Origin: Clostridia bacterium
GTDB lineage: Bacteria > Bacillota > Clostridia > Christensenellales > Borkfalkiaceae
NCBI GenBank assembly: GCA_017473605.1
Contig: JAFUKM010000001.1
Coordinates: forward strand, 1 to 64,000
Length of the DNA stretch: 64,000 nucleotides
Direction: 5' to 3'
The notes under the pieces were generated by a model. That model saw only the letters and a list, made by a program, of their open reading frames with translations. It had not been told where the DNA came from and made no database searches. The position numbers and the translations under genes were made by a program. Each line of letters begins with the position of its first letter. Position 1 is the first letter of the stretch. Below are positions 50,658 to 59,670 of the stretch, in pieces.

Positions 50658-51290
50658 ATGGAAAAAGCAGTCCGCACGGTGTTTGCGCCTTACGAGAGTG
50701 AAAAAATAATAGAAAAATCCCGTTTTATCACGTACGCGGCGCACGTGGAAACGGAAGAACAGGCGCGCGCGTTTGTGGCGGATATCCGCAAAAAACATAC
50801 GCTGGCGACGCACGTCTGCTATGCTTTTATCGCCGATAAAGCGGGCAATTTGCAACGTTTTTCGGACGATGGCGAGCCGCAGGGTACGGCAGGCGTGCCT
50901 ATGCTGGAAGTATTAAAGAATAAAAAGCTTTGCGAAACGGCGGTGGCAGTCGTACGGTATTTCGGCGGCGTGAAATTGGGCGCAGGCGGTTTGGTGCGTG
51001 CCTATTCGTCGTGCGTTGCGGAGTGTTTGGACGGTGCGGATATCCGTACGTTAGAAGTGTGCGTCGAATACGAAATTTCCGTCGATTATACGGGGATTGA
51101 CGGCGTGCAAAAATACGCCTCGTCGCAAGAGTGCAGTATTTTATCCACCGATTATAACGAAAAGGTGCGTTTCCTCGTGGCGGTGAAAAAGATGGCGGAA
51201 GAGGAGTTTTTGCAAGGGCTTGTCGATTATATGCAGGGCAAAGTGCAAACGGCGAGGGGGGAAGAATATTACGCCCCGTTTAAGGAGTGA
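50658..51290 (+). CDS. yigZ: YigZ family protein (UPF0029/IMPACT fold)
   Basis: This 210-aa protein matches the YigZ/YvyE family: KSRFITYAAHVETEEQARAF, seen as EKSRFITYAAHVE, KHTLATHVCYAF, the signature FSDDGEPQGTAGVPMLEVL and VVRYFGGVKLGAGGLVRAYSS. The fold is related to the ribosome-associated IMPACT proteins. The precise bacterial role is unknown. AAAAGG lies upstream of the ATG. A lipoprotein gene follows 2 bp after the stop. Confidence 0.94.
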   Translation: MEKAVRTVFAPYESEKIIEKSRFITYAAHVETEEQARAFVADIRKKHTLATHVCYAFIADKAGNLQRFSDDGEPQGTAGVPMLEVLKNKKLCETAVAVVRYFGGVKLGAGGLVRAYSSCVAECLDGADIRTLEVCVEYEISVDYTGIDGVQKYASSQECSILSTDYNEKVRFLVAVKKMAEEEFLQGLVDYMQGKVQTARGEEYYAPFKE

Positions 51291-51292
51291 GA

Positions 51293-51868
51293 ATGCGTTT
51301 TTGGAGCAAAATAAGCCAAATGTTTTTATTAACGTTTGTTTTATGTATGTTTGGTGCTTGTAGTTTATTCTATAACGAAATGGCGTATGTCGGTGGTTTC
51401 CGTGTAGGGTATAGTACTATAATAAATAAAGCTTTTATATGTGAATATAATTGGAATGGAGAAGGCCAAGCGATTATAATTCCCGATTTATATGAGAACA
51501 AGGATATAACTGCGCTCGGCGGGTATATGGGACGGGGATTTCCTTGCCCGTTTTCAATAAACGTAACGGATTATTTAGGAGTAACGCCCGAACGTGGTTG
51601 TGTATATAAAGATTTATCGGTAATTGTCGGTGAAAACGTAGTAGAGAGATATTACGATTTTGAATTGTATATAGGCGCTAACGTGAAATCTATATATGCA
51701 GACGATACTGTATCTGTTGTTCAAGAAGAAAATCAAACCGTTGCGTATGTATGTAGAGTGAAAATTTTTTGTGATGAAAAAAATGAAACGTTTTATTCGT
51801 CTAACGGGATATTGTATTATGTGGAAAACGATATGCGCGTAGAAGGTTTTATATATTTTGAGGACTGA
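51293..51868 (+). CDS. Small AT-rich lipoprotein, BspA/LRR-like edge motif
   Basis: This 191-aa protein has a lipoprotein signal (MFGAC, Cys23). The ATG at 51293 is preferred over a GTG at 51287 because AAGGAG lies 6 bp before it. One segment, AIIIPDLYENKDITALGGY, resembles the strand-turn unit of BspA-type leucine-rich repeats (IPxxYxGxxVTxIG). The gene is much richer in A and T than its neighbours and uses rare codons such as ATA and AGA, which suggests recent acquisition. No terminator is evident after it. Confidence 0.65.
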   Translation: MRFWSKISQMFLLTFVLCMFGACSLFYNEMAYVGGFRVGYSTIINKAFICEYNWNGEGQAIIIPDLYENKDITALGGYMGRGFPCPFSINVTDYLGVTPERGCVYKDLSVIVGENVVERYYDFELYIGANVKSIYADDTVSVVQEENQTVAYVCRVKIFCDEKNETFYSSNGILYYVENDMRVEGFIYFED

Positions 51869-52077
51869 TATTAATAAGTTTTTTATTCGTGAGAGCGTTT
51901 ATTAGCGTTGTGGTGAGATTTTAGAAATCGAAAAATGTTACAAAAAATCAAAATCCGTTGTGCAAAATATACAATAGCATACGACAAGTTTGTTGAAATT
52001 GCCCATTGTAAAAATTTTTCAAATATAGTAAAATAGTAGTATCGAAATTATGTTTCCAAATTAGGAGGAAAAAGATT
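51869..52077. other. AT-rich intergenic region upstream of the MsmX-like ATPase
   Basis: No reading frame is supported. The last 60 bp contain TATAGTA-type -10 candidates (for example around 52025-52033) and AGGAGG before the ATG at 52078. Confidence 0.4.
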
Positions 52078-53412
52078 ATGTCAGGACTTTTGCTGAAAGG
52101 CATTAACAAAGTGTACCCTTCCGGCGTACAAGCAGTATTCGAATTCTGTCTCGATATCAGAGATAAAGAATTCATCGTACTCGTAGGACCTTCCGGTTGT
52201 GGTAAATCCACGACGCTCCGTATGATTGCGGGCCTTGAAGAAATCTCTTCGGGCGAACTCTATATCGACGGTAAGCTCGTAAACGACGTTGTTCCCAAGG
52301 ACAGAGATATCGCGATGGTATTCCAGAACTACGCATTGTATCCTCATATGTCCGTATACGACAACATGGCGTTCGGTTTGAAACTTCGTAAAGTACCCAA
52401 GGAAATCATCGACCAAAAGGTTAAAGCGGCTGCTGAAATTCTCGGTATCACCGATTACCTTTCCAGAAAGCCGAAGGCGCTTTCCGGCGGTCAACGTCAA
52501 CGTGTTGCGCTTGGTCGTACCATCGTTCGTGAACCCAAGGTATTCTTGCTCGACGAACCCTTGTCCAACCTCGACGCTAAACTCCGTGCTTCGATGAGAA
52601 CGGAAATCTCCAAGCTTCACTCCCGTCTTGCTACGACGTTCATCTACGTTACGCACGACCAAATTGAAGCTATGACGATGGGTACGCGTATCGTTGTTAT
52701 GAAAGACGGTTTCATGCAACAGGTAGATACCCCTCAGAACTTGTACGATTATCCTATCAACCTTTTCGTTGCAAGCTTCATCGGTACGCCTCAAATGAAC
52801 TTCTTTAAGGAATCCACGCTTACTTCTTCCAAGGGTAAAGTATACGTAGAATTCGTTGGCGGCAACAAGATTCTCCTTCCCAAGAGCGTTGCGGAAAGAA
52901 TTAAGAACATCAACGAATATCTCGATACGGGTAAGAAGATTACGCTCGGCGTTCGTCCCGAAGATATCCATCAGGACCAAATGTTCCTTGCAAGCTCTCC
53001 CGATACCGTTATCAAAGCGCGCGTCGAAGTTATCGAAAAACTCGGTGCGGAAACGCAAATCTACTGCGAACTTGACTTCGAAGGCAAGGAAAGCTCGATT
53101 GTAGACAGCTCCACGCAAATGATTGCGAAGATTTCCAGCCGTGCGGTTGTTGCGCTTAAAGACGTTATCGACCTTGCTTTCGACGCAAACCATATTCATA
53201 TGTTCGACGGCGAAACGGAAGCTACGCTTTTGGAAAGAGACGAAGGCTACGAAGTTATCGAAGAAAATGCGGAAGGTTCTGCGTTCGTTCCTCCTACACC
53301 GCAAGAAATGCGCGCTCGTATCGATGCGGCTCGTATCGTAACGAAGGAAATGAAAGCGCAAGCGAGAAAGGATAAGAAGATGGCGAAGTTGTCCGAAAAG
53401 AACAACAAATAA
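52078..53412 (+). CDS. Sugar ABC transporter ATP-binding protein, MsmX/UgpC type
   Basis: This 444-aa ATPase has Walker A GPSGCGKSTTLRMI, the Q-loop VFQNYALYPHMSVYDNM, the signature LSGGQRQRVALGRTIVREPKVFLLDEPLSNLDAKLR (seen as LSGGQRQRVALGR and LLDEPLSNLD) and the H-loop THDQIEAMTMG, followed by a TOBE-type regulatory domain. The C-terminal 60 residues are extra, Lys/Glu-rich. It stands alone, without permeases. In Firmicutes such MsmX-like ATPases serve several CUT1 importers. It is the best candidate to power the permease pair at 25694-28417. Its codon use differs from neighbours (many CTC, ATC, GGT), which suits a highly expressed gene. Confidence 0.95.
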   Translation: MSGLLLKGINKVYPSGVQAVFEFCLDIRDKEFIVLVGPSGCGKSTTLRMIAGLEEISSGELYIDGKLVNDVVPKDRDIAMVFQNYALYPHMSVYDNMAFGLKLRKVPKEIIDQKVKAAAEILGITDYLSRKPKALSGGQRQRVALGRTIVREPKVFLLDEPLSNLDAKLRASMRTEISKLHSRLATTFIYVTHDQIEAMTMGTRIVVMKDGFMQQVDTPQNLYDYPINLFVASFIGTPQMNFFKESTLTSSKGKVYVEFVGGNKILLPKSVAERIKNINEYLDTGKKITLGVRPEDIHQDQMFLASSPDTVIKARVEVIEKLGAETQIYCELDFEGKESSIVDSSTQMIAKISSRAVVALKDVIDLAFDANHIHMFDGETEATLLERDEGYEVIEENAEGSAFVPPTPQEMRARIDAARIVTKEMKAQARKDKKMAKLSEKNNK

Positions 53413-53439
53413 TTCCCATCTCTTGAAACGCTAATCACA

Positions 53440-53472
53440 AACCCCCACTTTAAAAAGTGGGGGTTATTTTTT
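53440..53472. terminator. Terminator between convergent ATPase and spoIIE
   Basis: A perfect 11-bp stem AACCCCCACTT/AAGTGGGGGTT with a 4-nt loop and ATTTTTT on the plus strand. Confidence 0.9.
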
Positions 53473-53487
53473 GCAGTATAATAAGCG

Positions 53488-55797
53488 TTACGCGGCGCAC
53501 GGGCTTTTGAACAATCGCACGGCAACCGCCGTCATATCGTCCTTGGCAACGCCGCCGTATGCTTGTAAGGCGCGTTCCAACAAACTGTCGGCAAGCTGTT
53601 GCGGATTATGAATAGGTACGGTTTTCAGCGTTTCGTATAAATCGCTGGTCGAACCGAACGCCCCCGTAATACCGTCGCTTAAAAACAACAACACGTCGTT
53701 TTCTTGTAAATCGTAAGACGTAGCGTCGGGGTGGATAGAGTCGAGAATACCGAGCGGTAACGATTCGCCTTCCAACACCTTTACCGTGCTGCCCGAGAGA
53801 ATAAATCCCACGGGCGAGCCGATTTTTACTACGTCCGCCCGTCCGTCGTCCAAATCTACGACGGCGATGTCCACGCACGCAAACGATTCTTCTTTATTAA
53901 ACGTGAGTAGTTTATTGATGGTGGGAAGTACCGTTTCCGACGGCATTTTCGCGCGGTAAAAGCTTTCTAACAGAGAAATCGTGCTTTCGGAAATCCGTCT
54001 TGCGTATTCGCCGCTACCCATACCGTCGGACAGCGCAACCATGAACCGCCGTTCGTCTATCTTGATAACCGAGTGCGTGTCGCCGCTTGCCGTTTCTCCC
54101 GCTTTTTTTGCGCTCGCTACGCCGAACGCTGCGTCAAAATACGGCTTTTTGCGAAGTATACAACAGTATTTGTCTTGGGAGAGCGTAATTCGTTCGGAAA
54201 TCATCATCGACGTTTTGAACAGCTCGCTTGCAATGCGAGCGATTTTTTTTACGTCTGCCCGTCCGAAAGTGATAAGCGATAGGGTGGGGTTTTGTTCGTC
54301 GCCGTAGATAAGCACTTCCGAACAAACGACGCCGGCTTTTAAAAGCGCGACGTTGAGCGCCCGTTCTTTATCCGTGTAAATACGTAGCGGTTCGCTTTGC
54401 TCCAAAGCAAGACTTCGCAGTATTTCGCTAACGCCCTGTGCCTGTCCGGCCAAGAGCGTTCTTCCCGAAGCGGCGTTTTCCGTTTCCGTCATATATTTTC
54501 GGTAATCCGCCAAATGCCGATTGACGGCGTAGAGAATATTGCTTTGATTGACGCACGTATCGGCAAGCCGTTTTGGTACGTCGATAAGACTGACTTTATT
54601 TTTCAAACATCCCACGTTGACCAACTTATCGATTTCCGCCAATACTTCTTTTCGCGCGCAAAGACGGAATTGCGGACAGTTTTTACAGCTTTCTTCAACC
54701 ACACAGCTACGGATAAATTCCTTTGCGCCCGTTTCCGCTTCGCCCGAGCCGAGCGTGGAAAAAGTGGTTTCAATATCTCGGAACACGGAAGCAATTTCAA
54801 AAAGCTGTTTGCCGATTGCCGAGCGGTTGCGGTTGATGGCGACGCGCGAAAGGTGTTTTTCCCGATAAAACACGAGTTTGTTTTCCATTGTTCGTAAGAG
54901 TGGCGCGGGGAAGAGAACGAATAAAAGAGCGGGGATAACGGCGGATAGAATTGCAGACACGAGCGTTTGCGCAGGATATGCGTACAATCCGTCTACGTAC
55001 CCGAAAAGGAAGAATACGGCGAGCAGCGCAAAAGCGGACGGTAAGCGTCCCGTCTTGGAAAACAGCGTAGCGGCAACGGCGTAGATAAAAAATCGCCCGA
55101 CGGAAAATCCGTAGGAAAGCGCGGGCGGCAATGAAAGCACGAACGCGCACAAAAACGAAGATGCGTCTTTCGTAACGTAGGAAAACACGAGAAGGATAAA
55201 AAAAGCAATACCCAGGTACGCGTTTAATCCCAATAACCGTCCTATGCCCAAGCCGATAAAGACAAAGAAAACGACGCAAAAAATCAGTTCTTCCATTTTT
55301 AAACGGCATTTGAGAAATTTTTTCATCAACGCGTTCAAAGCTACGGCGAAAACGGCGAACAATAAAAAGATAAACGCGGCAACGAGTACCTTTTGCGCTA
55401 TTTCTCCCAAAACGAGCGAAAAGGGCAAGCGGTAGGGGGTAAACGGGGAAAAGGCGACAAATCCGCCAAGCGACAGAGAAAGGGCAAGTAAAGGAATAAA
55501 GCCGGTTTTTACTTTTGGGGAATAGCGCAATTTATTATGTATCAAAAAGGAAGTCGCCAAAAGTACGGCTTGTCCCAAGGCAAGCAATACTTGAAAAATG
55601 CCTTGCCCTATACACGAAGTAAGAAAAAAAAGCAAGGCGACGGGGATAGGCGATACCCCCGCGTAGGGGAGCGCGTAAGCCAGAGCGAGAGAAAACGGCT
55701 CGAAAGTGTTGCCGACGAAACGTAAAAAAAGCATACCTGCGCCAAAAAGCAGGTATAGCGAGATTTGTAAAATATCGGTGCGTTTGTATCGTTGCAT
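53488..55797 (-). CDS. spoIIE: Stage II sporulation protein E, membrane serine phosphatase
   Basis: This 769-aa protein has about ten membrane helices in the first 310 residues, a central domain (residues 310-560) and a C-terminal PP2C phosphatase with FMVALSDGMGSGEYARRISES, ACVDIAVVDLDDGRADVVKIGS (seen as VDIAVVDLDDG) and LLFLSDGITGAFGS. SpoIIE dephosphorylates SpoIIAA to activate sigma-F in the forespore and also acts at the polar septum. Cysteines ESCKNCPQFRLCARKE form a conserved cluster. AAGGAGC precedes the ATG, with a TATAAT box 20 bp further upstream. Confidence 0.96.
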   Translation of the reverse strand: MQRYKRTDILQISLYLLFGAGMLFLRFVGNTFEPFSLALAYALPYAGVSPIPVALLFFLTSCIGQGIFQVLLALGQAVLLATSFLIHNKLRYSPKVKTGFIPLLALSLSLGGFVAFSPFTPYRLPFSLVLGEIAQKVLVAAFIFLLFAVFAVALNALMKKFLKCRLKMEELIFCVVFFVFIGLGIGRLLGLNAYLGIAFFILLVFSYVTKDASSFLCAFVLSLPPALSYGFSVGRFFIYAVAATLFSKTGRLPSAFALLAVFFLFGYVDGLYAYPAQTLVSAILSAVIPALLFVLFPAPLLRTMENKLVFYREKHLSRVAINRNRSAIGKQLFEIASVFRDIETTFSTLGSGEAETGAKEFIRSCVVEESCKNCPQFRLCARKEVLAEIDKLVNVGCLKNKVSLIDVPKRLADTCVNQSNILYAVNRHLADYRKYMTETENAASGRTLLAGQAQGVSEILRSLALEQSEPLRIYTDKERALNVALLKAGVVCSEVLIYGDEQNPTLSLITFGRADVKKIARIASELFKTSMMISERITLSQDKYCCILRKKPYFDAAFGVASAKKAGETASGDTHSVIKIDERRFMVALSDGMGSGEYARRISESTISLLESFYRAKMPSETVLPTINKLLTFNKEESFACVDIAVVDLDDGRADVVKIGSPVGFILSGSTVKVLEGESLPLGILDSIHPDATSYDLQENDVLLFLSDGITGAFGSTSDLYETLKTVPIHNPQQLADSLLERALQAYGGVAKDDMTAVAVRLFKSPCAA

Positions 55798-55889
55798 AAA
55801 AAGCTCCTTAACGGTAATTTTTCTTTATTATAGAAGAAAAACCGTTGCGTAAATTGACTTTTTCGCTGTTTTTGCGGATATAAATGCCG

Positions 55890-55920
55890 AAAAAAGCCGC
55901 TCCGTTATTCGGGGCGGTTT
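55890..55920 (-). terminator. Terminator of mazF
   Basis: Stem CCGCTCC/GGGGCGG with a 7-nt loop, flanked by AA/TT, followed on the minus strand by CTTTTTTC. It overlaps the last codons of the gene. Confidence 0.7.
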
Positions 55921-56282
55921 TGTGCGGAATCCACGTAATCGACGGGAAAACCCAAACTGATTAAAATGGCGCGGTTTACGCGGTGCATCGTAGCGGGCGG
56001 CAGTTCGCCTATCCGTTCTTTTAACCGCCGTTTATCCAGCGTTCGGATTTGTTCGAGCAAGATAACGCTCTCTTTGGCGAGTCCGAAAGCAGGTGGAAGT
56101 TCGATATGGGTGGGTAGTTTTGCTTTATTGATTTTGCTGGTAACGGCGGCGGCGATTACCGTAGGGGAATATTTATTGCCGACGTCGTTTTGTACGACGA
56201 GAACAGGGCGAATTCCACCCTGTTCGCTGCCCACCACGGGGGATAAATCGGCGTAATACAGTTCTCCGCGTTTGACGTTCAT
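55905..56282 (-). CDS. mazF: MazF/EndoA-type endoribonuclease toxin
   Basis: This 125-aa protein is a PemK/MazF-family endoribonuclease: [43 protein letters not shown], seen as [12 protein letters not shown], and [20 protein letters not shown]. Such enzymes cleave mRNA at short sites and are held inactive by a small antitoxin. In Bacilli the antitoxin is encoded just upstream. Here the upstream 185 bp before pgi hold no antitoxin gene, so the partner must be elsewhere or absent. AAGAGGTAAAG precedes the ATG. Confidence 0.94.
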   Translation of the reverse strand: MNVKRGELYYADLSPVVGSEQGGIRPVLVVQNDVGNKYSPTVIAAAVTSKINKAKLPTHIELPPAFGLAKESVILLEQIRTLDKRRLKERIGELPPATMHRVNRAILISLGFPVDYVDSAQNRPE

Positions 56283-56400
56283 AACTTTACCTCTTTTGAA
56301 AAACGAACGAACTCCTTACCACAGTATATGTAAAAAACGTCCGTTTTCGTGAATCGTTTGCGTATTCAGTATTGCCGTATTTTCAAGTTTTTATACGTAG

Positions 56401-56438
56401 AAAAAAAAGCCGTCCCCGAAATGCGTTTCGGGGACGGC
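56401..56438 (-). terminator. Terminator of pgi
   Basis: A perfect 13-bp stem GCCGTCCCCGAAA/TTTCGGGGACGGC with a 4-nt loop, followed by eight T on the minus strand. Confidence 0.95.
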
Positions 56439-56467
56439 AGGTATGCGATTAACGCAATTTTAACCGT

Positions 56468-57901
56468 TTAGATAATGCAGTTTTCGTCTTTTGCGGGTAA
56501 GGAATCGAGTTCCTTCTTCTTTTCCGCATATCCTGCTTTGCCAAGGAGCGCAAACGTCGCTTTCTTCCCTTCTTCTACGCCCGGTTGGTTGAAGGTGTCG
56601 ATATTGAGCATCGCGCCTGCATACGCCGTTTGCAATTCGAAAAGGAATAAGAGCTGTCCGAGCGTGAACGCGTTGAGTTCGGGAATCCAAAGGGTGTAGT
56701 TCATACGCCCTGCCTTCGTTAAAGCGTACGCCGTCGCCGCGTTTTCCGCTTGGATAAGTTCTTCCATCGTATGTCCGCCAAGGAACGCTACGTCGGGGAT
56801 ACTTTCACAGCCGTGGGGAATCGGCATTTCACACCCGTACTTTTTCAAGGAAAGGAAGGTAACTACTTTGTCGTAAGGACCTTCGGTGTAAAGCTGCACT
56901 TGGGAGTGTTGGTCGGTAACGCCGAGCGATTTTACGGGGGTTTGACCTACGTTGCAAGGCGTGCCGTCGAGCGTAACGTTTTTGCCGAGCGATTCCGCCC
57001 AAAGTTGGCAATACCAGTCCGCGATAAATTTAAGATTGTCCGAATAGGGCATCATAACGCCGACGTTTTTGCCTTGTTCCATCGCCGCGATTTGGAGTGT
57101 TGCGCACATAAGCGCGGGGTTTTTACGCATAGACGGGAAACGGCAAACGTGGTCCATATACGCAGCGCCCGCAAGCAAGCCCTTAATGTCGATGCCGAGC
57201 ACCGCCGCGGGCAAAAGCCCTACGGGGCAAAGCTGCGAGAATCTGCCGCCTACGCCGTCGGGAAGCACGTAGCTCTTAATGCCGCCTTCTTCGTCGGAAA
57301 TCTTTTTAAGGTTGCCTTTCTTTGCGTCGGTGGTGAAGATAACGTTGTCTTTCACGTTGACGCCCGCTTTTTTCAAAAGGTCCAAAATTACGAGATATTG
57401 CGTCATCGTTTCGCTGGTTGCGCCCGATTTGGAAATGACGTTAAAGCAGGTTTTTGCAGGGTCGATAACGTCGAGCAAATCTCTCATACGTACGGGGTCT
57501 ACGTTGTCTTCCACGTAGAATTTAGGACCTTTTCTCTTGGAACGGGGCAAATCGTTGTAATGCAAATGGCAAAGCGCGTTGAACGCCATAATAGGACCGA
57601 GCGCGCTGCCGCCGATGCCGAGCACTACGAAATATTGGAAGTTCGCGCGTACCTTTTTCGCCGTTTGTAAAATATCTTCGACGATTTCCGTTTGGTTGTA
57701 AGGAAGCTCCGTCCAACCCATATACAATTCGTCTTTACCGCGGTTTTCCTGAACGTAGCGGAACGCGTTAGCCGCTTTTGCAGAATAGGAATTCAACTGT
57801 TTTGCAGTGAAGCCCTTATCGCCCAAGAATTTGTCCGTCATGTTGTTGTAATCCAACGTTACGCGCATGGAGTTGCGCCAATCTCTGGTTTTGTAAGCCA
57901 T
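56468..57901 (-). CDS. pgi: Glucose-6-phosphate isomerase
   Basis: This 477-aa protein is phosphoglucose isomerase, interconverting glucose-6-P and fructose-6-P in glycolysis. Landmarks are the phosphate-binding VVLGIGGSALGP, NVISKSGATSETMTQYLVI, VLPDGVGGRFSQL, and the catalytic Glu/His regions around NVGQTPVKSLGVTDQHSQVQLY (seen as GVTDQHSQVQLY). It matches the Bacilli/Clostridia-type enzyme that is about 450-480 residues long. AAGGAG precedes the ATG. It is a single-gene unit with a strong terminator. Confidence 0.97.
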   Translation of the reverse strand: MAYKTRDWRNSMRVTLDYNNMTDKFLGDKGFTAKQLNSYSAKAANAFRYVQENRGKDELYMGWTELPYNQTEIVEDILQTAKKVRANFQYFVVLGIGGSALGPIMAFNALCHLHYNDLPRSKRKGPKFYVEDNVDPVRMRDLLDVIDPAKTCFNVISKSGATSETMTQYLVILDLLKKAGVNVKDNVIFTTDAKKGNLKKISDEEGGIKSYVLPDGVGGRFSQLCPVGLLPAAVLGIDIKGLLAGAAYMDHVCRFPSMRKNPALMCATLQIAAMEQGKNVGVMMPYSDNLKFIADWYCQLWAESLGKNVTLDGTPCNVGQTPVKSLGVTDQHSQVQLYTEGPYDKVVTFLSLKKYGCEMPIPHGCESIPDVAFLGGHTMEELIQAENAATAYALTKAGRMNYTLWIPELNAFTLGQLLFLFELQTAYAGAMLNIDTFNQPGVEEGKKATFALLGKAGYAEKKKELDSLPAKDENCII

Positions 57902-58001
57902 AAAAATCTCCTTATAATTTCATTACCTTACTATTGTACTCCCAAATCTTTGGATTGTCAAGGTCTGGGGCGAAAAAAGTAGGAAAATCAAGGAAATTTT
58001 T

Positions 58002-59585
58002 TCAAAAAACGGGTGTTTTTCCGCTTTTTTTTCGGTGTTTGAACAGTCGTTTTGGGAAAATCCCCACGAGCAACCAAACGAACGCGGTGGTGAGAGCGAG
58101 CGTCAAAGACGCAAGCGCGACGGATAAAAATGCGCCGCAAAAACGAGAGAACAGGGAATAAAACAGCGCACCGATAAAAGAAAGCGGTAAAACGCAAACC
58201 CCGCCTTTCAAAGCGGTTGTCAAGCCGAAAACACCGCGCGATTTTCGCATTTGGCGGAATAAATCGGGGCATTTTTTGCCAAGATATACGAGATTGCATA
58301 CGGCGTTTATCAAAAAGTTCGCGCCCAATCCGATAACGTATGCGTAAGCGCCACAAAACGCGGGTAACGTTAAGATGCAAATAAGCATTGCCGCTGCGCC
58401 CACGAAATAGAACAAAAACGTTTGTTTTTCATACCCCATAGAATTGAGCATGCCCGTGGAAATCATCGCCAAGCTCATAGGGAGAAGCAAGGGACAGCCT
58501 TTACGGATAAATTCCCCTGCGAGCGGCTCGGAAAAGGCGAGAGCGCCCAATGCTTCGCCTACGGCGTAGAAAAAAGGAGTTAAAAAACAGGCGACGAGAA
58601 AGGCTACGGTTAAACCGCGCGCAAGGTTTTGATACAGCCGTTTGGTGTTTTTGCGATAGTAATCTTCTGCAAGCTCGGGTACGAGTACCAAAGAGAGCGA
58701 ACCGATGATGGTGGAAGGGATAAACAGGACGGGCATAGCCATGCCCGAAACGATACCCAAAAGCGTAAGCGCTTCCGCTTCGCTTGCCCCCGTGCGGACG
58801 AGCATTACGGGCAACAGCACCGCTACGGCGGACGCCACGAGAGAGTTTCCTACGCGTACGGACGTGATAGGCAGGGTTGCGTTGAACAGCGGTTTCAGTT
58901 GCTTTTTGGGGGTTGCGAATTTCCCGCCGCGTATGAGAAAACAAAGAAAAGACGCCGTGAACGAAAATAAATAGGATATAACCACCGCCCAAGCGGCAAG
59001 ATTCGCGCCTTGCGACGGGGATTGCACGTTTTGCAATAACAAAACGCCTGCGATTACCATAACGCTCTCTTCGGAAATTTCCAAAACGGACGGGAGCAAA
59101 AACCGTTTGTTTCCCCAAAAGCTGCCCCGAAAAACGGCGTACAGCGCAGAGAAACATAAGCCGAGAAGCAAAATGCGGAAAACGGGGATTCCACGTTCGT
59201 CGGAGAAGAAGGGCGCGGAAAGGGCGGGAAAAAACTCGAACAATAACACGAACGGTAGAGTAAGCAGCAGGGAAAGACTAACCCCTGCGCCCACGGCGCT
59301 TCTTTCGCCCAAGGGATTGTTTTCCGCTTTGCTTTTGGCTATCAAACGCGATACGGTAATGGGGATACCGCCCGTGCCGAGCGTTAAAAAGACGGCGAAT
59401 AGGGAAAGAGCGACTTGATATAAGCCAAGCCCTTCCGCTCCAAGTAGACGGGATAACACGATACGGTATAAAAACCCCAAGCCGCGCTCGGCTATCGAGA
59501 GCGCGGTAACGAACGTGGCGGTGGTTGTGAACGCCGTACGGACGGGTTTGCGGGGAGAGTGCGTTTGCGGAAAATGCTGTTTCAT
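58002..59585 (-). CDS. spoVB: Stage V sporulation protein B-like MOP flippase
   Basis: This 527-aa protein has about 14 membrane helices and the MATE/MOP-type pattern of SpoVB: AERGLGFLYRIVLSRLLGAEGLGLYQVALSLF, seen as RLLGAEGLGLYQ, GTGGIPITVSRLIAKSKAE, and a central PVLFIPSTIIGSLSLVLVPELAE. SpoVB-type proteins are lipid II flippase candidates needed for spore cortex formation. MurJ-like relatives cannot be excluded. The promoter matches the sigma-E consensus and the gene lies next to two other genes with such promoters, which supports SpoVB. The ATG is 6 bp after the -10 element and has no ribosome binding site. Confidence 0.82.
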   Translation of the reverse strand: MKQHFPQTHSPRKPVRTAFTTTATFVTALSIAERGLGFLYRIVLSRLLGAEGLGLYQVALSLFAVFLTLGTGGIPITVSRLIAKSKAENNPLGERSAVGAGVSLSLLLTLPFVLLFEFFPALSAPFFSDERGIPVFRILLLGLCFSALYAVFRGSFWGNKRFLLPSVLEISEESVMVIAGVLLLQNVQSPSQGANLAAWAVVISYLFSFTASFLCFLIRGGKFATPKKQLKPLFNATLPITSVRVGNSLVASAVAVLLPVMLVRTGASEAEALTLLGIVSGMAMPVLFIPSTIIGSLSLVLVPELAEDYYRKNTKRLYQNLARGLTVAFLVACFLTPFFYAVGEALGALAFSEPLAGEFIRKGCPLLLPMSLAMISTGMLNSMGYEKQTFLFYFVGAAAMLICILTLPAFCGAYAYVIGLGANFLINAVCNLVYLGKKCPDLFRQMRKSRGVFGLTTALKGGVCVLPLSFIGALFYSLFSRFCGAFLSVALASLTLALTTAFVWLLVGIFPKRLFKHRKKSGKTPVF

Positions 59586-59591
59586 ACCATT

Positions 59592-59621
59592 ATTGTACGA
59601 GCCGTCTTGCGCGTTTTATGA
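59592..59621 (-). promoter_or_regulatory. Sigma-E-like promoter of spoVB
   Basis: On the minus strand TCATAAA (59621-59615), a 15-bp spacer and CGTACAAT (59599-59592). The -10 matches CATACAHT at 7 of 8 positions. Confidence 0.6.
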
Positions 59622-59636
59622 CAACGCTGAAAAATT

Positions 59637-59665
59637 ACATAAAATTCGGGCGGCGCGCATACAAT
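59637..59665 (+). promoter_or_regulatory. Sigma-E-like promoter of the LysM gene
   Basis: ACATAAA (59637-59643), a 14-bp spacer and CATACAAT (59658-59665), a full match to the sigma-E -10 consensus. The ATG is 5 bp downstream. Confidence 0.6.
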
Positions 59666-59670
59666 AGCGT

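Noticed and set aside
52081..53361. 426-codon frame antisense to the MsmX-like ATPase
   Set aside because: The plus strand encodes a textbook ATPase with all motifs. The antisense product has no recognisable feature.
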